The notes beneath the pieces were generated by a model. The model was not told where the DNA came from and did no database searches. It saw only the letters and a program-made list of their open reading frames with translations. From Balneolaceae bacterium (GTDB taxonomy: Bacteria > Bacteroidota > Rhodothermia > Balneolales > Balneolaceae): a stretch of 64,000 nt of DNA. Below are positions 60,614 through 64,000 of this stretch, one piece after another (the first letter of the stretch is position 1; each line of letters opens with the position of its first letter). Location: positions 1 to 64,000 of the forward strand of contig REDA01000044.1 of assembly GCA_007693745.1 (NCBI GenBank), in the 5' to 3' direction. A program made the translations under genes and the position numbers.

Positions 60614-61423
60614 ATGAGAACCGCTATACTCCTCGCCTTGCTTCTGATAACCGCCCTGCTGCCAAACAGTGTAACGGGGCAGCAGCCCGGGGTTCCCGAT
60701 GTTTATCTGATCGCTCACCGTGGGGGCGTTGTAGATGAAGAGCACGCCGAAAATTCACGCGCTGCCATCTTAACAGCCTTAGAGAGGGGATACTGGATGC
60801 TTGAAGTGGATATTCGTGAAACCAGGGATGGTAGAGCCATTCTTCATCATGATGTGGATTTCCAAAGATATTATCATGACCCCCGCCGTGTTGAGGAGAT
60901 GGACTGGAAACAAATTAAACAACTGCGGTCAGATATTGATGGAGCCAGGCCACTACTTTTTTCCGAAGCTGCCGAACTGGTTGCCGGCAGGGCAAGACTC
61001 ATGCTTGATGTGAAGGGAAATGATCTTTCAGAAGGATTTTACCGCGAAATTGAAGAGGCTCTTATCCGGAACGGCCTTTTGGAAACCACCTTTATCCTGA
61101 GCGGCAGGCAGGCTACAGAATATTTTCACGATCGCACTTCACATTCCATCAGCTACACCAGGCTTTTGGATGCAGCGGAGGCAGGTGAAGATGTCAGCCG
61201 CAGATACCATCTTTTTATGCTTGCCAGTCAGCTGACCGAAGAGATGATTCAAAAAGCGGATGAGCTGAATGTTCTGGTTGTGGCGGCTGTAAACGAATTT
61301 CGATATGATCAGGCCAATGTTGATCCATGGGAAGGCGCTCAAAAGGATATAGAACGGCTGCTGAGACTGGGAGTGAAACACTATCAGATCGATTCGATGT
61401 ATGAACCACTGTTTCCTCTGTAA
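60614..61423 (+). CDS. Glycerophosphodiester phosphodiesterase (GDPD)
   Basis: GDPD hydrolyses glycerophosphodiesters to glycerol 3-phosphate and an alcohol. The 269-residue protein has a signal peptide (1-22, NSVTG). The GDPD core is intact: HRGG (35-38), Glu46 in HAENS, Glu64 and Asp66 in LEVDIRE, and His78 in LHHD. The Lys of DVKG (near 138) and the VAAVNEF-like segment continue the TIM barrel. In this island, it would release glycerophosphate from deacylated lipid head groups. Confidence 0.92.
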   Translation: MRTAILLALLLITALLPNSVTGQQPGVPDVYLIAHRGGVVDEEHAENSRAAILTALERGYWMLEVDIRETRDGRAILHHDVDFQRYYHDPRRVEEMDWKQIKQLRSDIDGARPLLFSEAAELVAGRARLMLDVKGNDLSEGFYREIEEALIRNGLLETTFILSGRQATEYFHDRTSHSISYTRLLDAAEAGEDVSRRYHLFMLASQLTEEMIQKADELNVLVVAAVNEFRYDQANVDPWEGAQKDIERLLRLGVKHYQIDSMYEPLFPL

Positions 61424-61794
61424 ATCCTGATCATTTTCTCCTTTAAATTTTATACTCAGAGAGAGGACACTGTTTTTTTAAACAGGCGTAATTTCACCCG
61501 CAAATGAGAGATTGTTTCGAAATACGAAAAAGCCATTGATCGATAAACTGGCTGTACTTGATGGGCTGATTTTACCCTTTCCCGTTGCCTTACATAATTT
61601 TACACCCATCTAAAAACCATTGACAATCTATCTGACCTGATCGTTGTTTACAATTAATTAACAATTATTTAACCATTAGTAAACATTCAGAGTGCAGAAT
61701 TATTGCGACTTTGTGGTAACGTTTTCAGCCGATGTTTAAATCTGAGAAGAAGGCACCGGCTGATCCATAACTTCAAACAACCACCAGACCAGCA
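61424..61794. other. Spacer upstream of the second susC gene, 371 bases
   Basis: AT-rich, with TTAACAATTATTTAACC at about 61667-61683, an arrangement reminiscent of the TTTGTTAA words upstream of the first susC. No gene or clear terminator. It should carry the promoter of the second SusC. Confidence 0.5.
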
Positions 61795-64000
61795 ATGACA
61801 CGACCACTTAACTCATACTCTAAGGTTTTTCTTCTGAGCCTCATGATTTCTGTTCTCTTCGGAGGATGGTTACAGGCACAAACGGTACGCGGTACAGTCA
61901 CCGATGCAGATACGGGTGAACCCCTGCCGGGGGTGAACATCCTTCTTGAGGGAACTACCTCAGGCACCTCGACAACTGTGGATGGTATTTTCGAAATTTC
62001 CGTTCCTTCACTCGACGGAACGCTCATCGTGTCATTTATTGGATATGAAACACAAAGAGTTGATATCCTTGGCAGAACAGAAATTGATGTATCCCTCAGG
62101 ATCAGCCGGATACTTGCCGATGAGGTTGTCGTGATTGGTTACGGGACACAAAGACGTGCCGAAGTAACCACCTCGATCAGCACTATCAGTACGGAGCAGT
62201 TTAACCGGGGACATACGGAGTCGCCTGAACAATTAATGCAGGGCAGAATTGCAGGCGTGAATATAACCTCCGTCAGTGGCCAGCCCGGTTCTCCGCAAAC
62301 GATTACCATTCGTGGCCCCGGAACACCGCGTGCAGGAAGCGGACCTCTCTATGTGATCGACGGCGTGGCGATTGATAACAATGCAGATACGTCACCGGGT
62401 GGTCGGAATTTTGGCCCCGGAAGCCCAAATAACACAAATCCACTCTCCTTTCTGAATCCTAACGACATTGAATCAATCACCGTATTGAAAGATGCTTCTG
62501 CTACTGCTATTTACGGCTCAAGGGCTGCCAATGGCGTAATTCTCATCACAACCAAAACAGGGGAGAGAGGAGTTGCCCGCCTCAGCTACAACGGATCTCT
62601 GACCATCTCCGGCATTTCCAACAAACTGGACATGCTGAGTCCGGATGAATTCGCTGATTTTCATCGTTCCATTGGTCAGCCCGAAGTAGATATGGGAAAC
62701 CGAACCAATTATTTTGATGAGATCCTCCGAACAGCATACTCCAACAGGCACTCCCTCTCCTACAGCGGAGGATCCGAAACGATGGATTATACTGCATCAC
62801 TCAACTTCTCCAATCAGGAAGGAATCATTATTGCCAATAATCTTCAAAATTTTGGCGGGCGAGTCAGGCTTAATCAGCGGTTTCTGGAAAATCGCCTCAA
62901 TGTTGGTTTCAATCTTTTAGCCGACCGCCAACGCACCGATTATGTACCGGTAGCCAACACAGCCAGTACGAATCTGGGTGATATGCTCACCAACTCACTG
63001 ACACAAAATCCAACACAACCCATTTACAATCCTGATGGTTCTTTCTACGAAATCCGCAGTGACGGGATGAATCCCGTTCAGGTGCCGGAGATCTTTACTG
63101 ATTTTGGAGAGGTAACCAGAATACTCGGAAAGCTGAGTGTTGACTTTGAAATCGTAGAAGGATTGATGTACAGATTCAACACGGCCATTGATAATTCACA
63201 GGGAAGCAGAAGTTCTCAGGTAAGTCCCCATAACAATCAGCGTATTGATGCCCCGAATGGTGCCTATAGTTTTAACAATCGTGAAAACAGTATGTTCCAG
63301 ACAGAAAGTACGCTGAACTATCTTTTCTCGGTCGAAAACCACAGTTTTGACCTTCTCGGAGGTTTCTCATATCAGTCCTTTTTGAGAGAGGGACGCGGTT
63401 TTTCCATTCGGGACTTTACCACAACGGAAATCAATGCATTTCATAACCCCGGTATCGGATCCAATGTGACCCTGGCCGACTATCCAAACGGTTTTTCTGC
63501 CAAAAACGAGCTGCAATCCTATTTCACCCGTCTGAACTACAACTTTGCCCAGCGCTATTTCGTGACAGCAACCCTGCGGGCAGATGGTTCATCACGATTT
63601 GGAAATGAAAACCGGTACGGCTATTTCCCCTCATTTTCAGCCGCATGGCAGATCTCTGATGAGAATTTCTATAAACTGAGTACTCTGAACTCCTTAAAAC
63701 TTCGAGCCGGATGGGGTCAGACCGGTAACCAGGACATTCCGGACGGGATTACTCAGCAGAGAATTAATGTTCAAACAAGAAGCGGATATGAGCTGAATCC
63801 GGGCACGATCACTCCCGGAATTACCTTCATCCGAACACAGAATGAAAATATACGGTGGGAAGTATCTACCCAGGCCAATATTGGAATCGATTTCGCCCTG
63901 TTTAATGACGCGCTGAACGGGAGTATCGATCTCTATCGCAAGGTAACCAGTGATATTCTCCTCGAAACAACCTCCGGTGTAGATCCGGTAGTAGCTTCCA
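61795..64000 (+). CDS. SusC/RagA-family TonB-dependent transporter, 3' end outside the window
   Basis: The open frame begins at ATG 61795 and runs to the end of the window (735 full codons, no stop). Signal peptide residues about 1-29 (FLLSLMISVLFGGWLQAQ), a CarboxypepD_reg-like domain (VRGTVTDADTGEPLPGVN), a plug domain (ADEVVVIGYGTQRRAEVTTSIS), and barrel strands (VLKDASATAIYGSRAANGVILITT). It resembles the first SusC but is clearly different in sequence. A SusD is expected just beyond the window. It probably serves the same island, since it follows GDPD on the same strand. Confidence 0.93.
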   Translation, partial: MTRPLNSYSKVFLLSLMISVLFGGWLQAQTVRGTVTDADTGEPLPGVNILLEGTTSGTSTTVDGIFEISVPSLDGTLIVSFIGYETQRVDILGRTEIDVSLRISRILADEVVVIGYGTQRRAEVTTSISTISTEQFNRGHTESPEQLMQGRIAGVNITSVSGQPGSPQTITIRGPGTPRAGSGPLYVIDGVAIDNNADTSPGGRNFGPGSPNNTNPLSFLNPNDIESITVLKDASATAIYGSRAANGVILITTKTGERGVARLSYNGSLTISGISNKLDMLSPDEFADFHRSIGQPEVDMGNRTNYFDEILRTAYSNRHSLSYSGGSETMDYTASLNFSNQEGIIIANNLQNFGGRVRLNQRFLENRLNVGFNLLADRQRTDYVPVANTASTNLGDMLTNSLTQNPTQPIYNPDGSFYEIRSDGMNPVQVPEIFTDFGEVTRILGKLSVDFEIVEGLMYRFNTAIDNSQGSRSSQVSPHNNQRIDAPNGAYSFNNRENSMFQTESTLNYLFSVENHSFDLLGGFSYQSFLREGRGFSIRDFTTTEINAFHNPGIGSNVTLADYPNGFSAKNELQSYFTRLNYNFAQRYFVTATLRADGSSRFGNENRYGYFPSFSAAWQISDENFYKLSTLNSLKLRAGWGQTGNQDIPDGITQQRINVQTRSGYELNPGTITPGITFIRTQNENIRWEVSTQANIGIDFALFNDALNGSIDLYRKVTSDILLETTSGVDPVVAS

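Overview
The window (64 kb, no rRNA, tRNA or CRISPR seen) looks like a chromosome segment from the Bacteroidota/Rhodothermota/Balneolota group. Supporting signs are SusC/SusD pairs with carboxypeptidase-regulatory-like N-termini, the L28-L33-DUF4295 cluster, a propeller-type hybrid sensor kinase, an amphi-Trp protein, and genes mostly lacking Shine-Dalgarno sequences. A Balneola-like marine bacterium is my inference; the sequence alone does not prove the genus.

Layout. 1-10 kb: recJ, a large secreted metallopeptidase with a TolB-like propeller and probable beta-barrel end, a baeRF-family protein, ackA, secG, an MscS channel, and an SRAP (YedK/HMCES)-like protein that has lost its catalytic residues. 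10-20 kb: a DEAD-box-like protein with all ATPase motifs degraded, dnaN followed by a DUF62 SAM hydrolase, a methyltransferase, amn, a Nudix hydrolase, a Bcp-type peroxiredoxin and topA. 20-34 kb: a nucleotidyltransferase, unknown small proteins, a U32 protease-family protein with an amphi-Trp protein, a propeller histidine kinase, argS facing comEC, a MarR regulator, and a yqeY-cvpA-tyrS cluster. 34-45 kb: rpmB-rpmG-DUF4295, gyrB, gyrA, a WYL regulator, and mnmG-rsmG carrying two perfect parS sites, which suggests the origin-proximal domain.

45-64 kb is the accessory part. It opens with an R2-like ligand-binding oxidase fused to an SCP2-like domain. Next come PhnW and a PhnX-like hydrolase (2-aminoethylphosphonate breakdown) with an XRE-cupin regulator. 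A SusC-SusD-LamG operon follows, then four exported enzymes acting on phosphate esters or diesters (PHP/CehA type, alkaline-phosphatase superfamily with PA14, calcineurin-like, GDPD), and a second SusC that runs off the end. The simplest reading is a nutrient-acquisition island that cuts phospho- or phosphono-diesters such as lipid or glycan head groups outside the cytoplasm, imports the products through SusCD, and degrades aminoethylphosphonate inside. The substrate is inferred.

Intergenic spacers carry several short dispersed repeats (a 34-bp core pair, a 35-bp inverted pair, a TTTTGCC array and a 28-bp tandem duplication).
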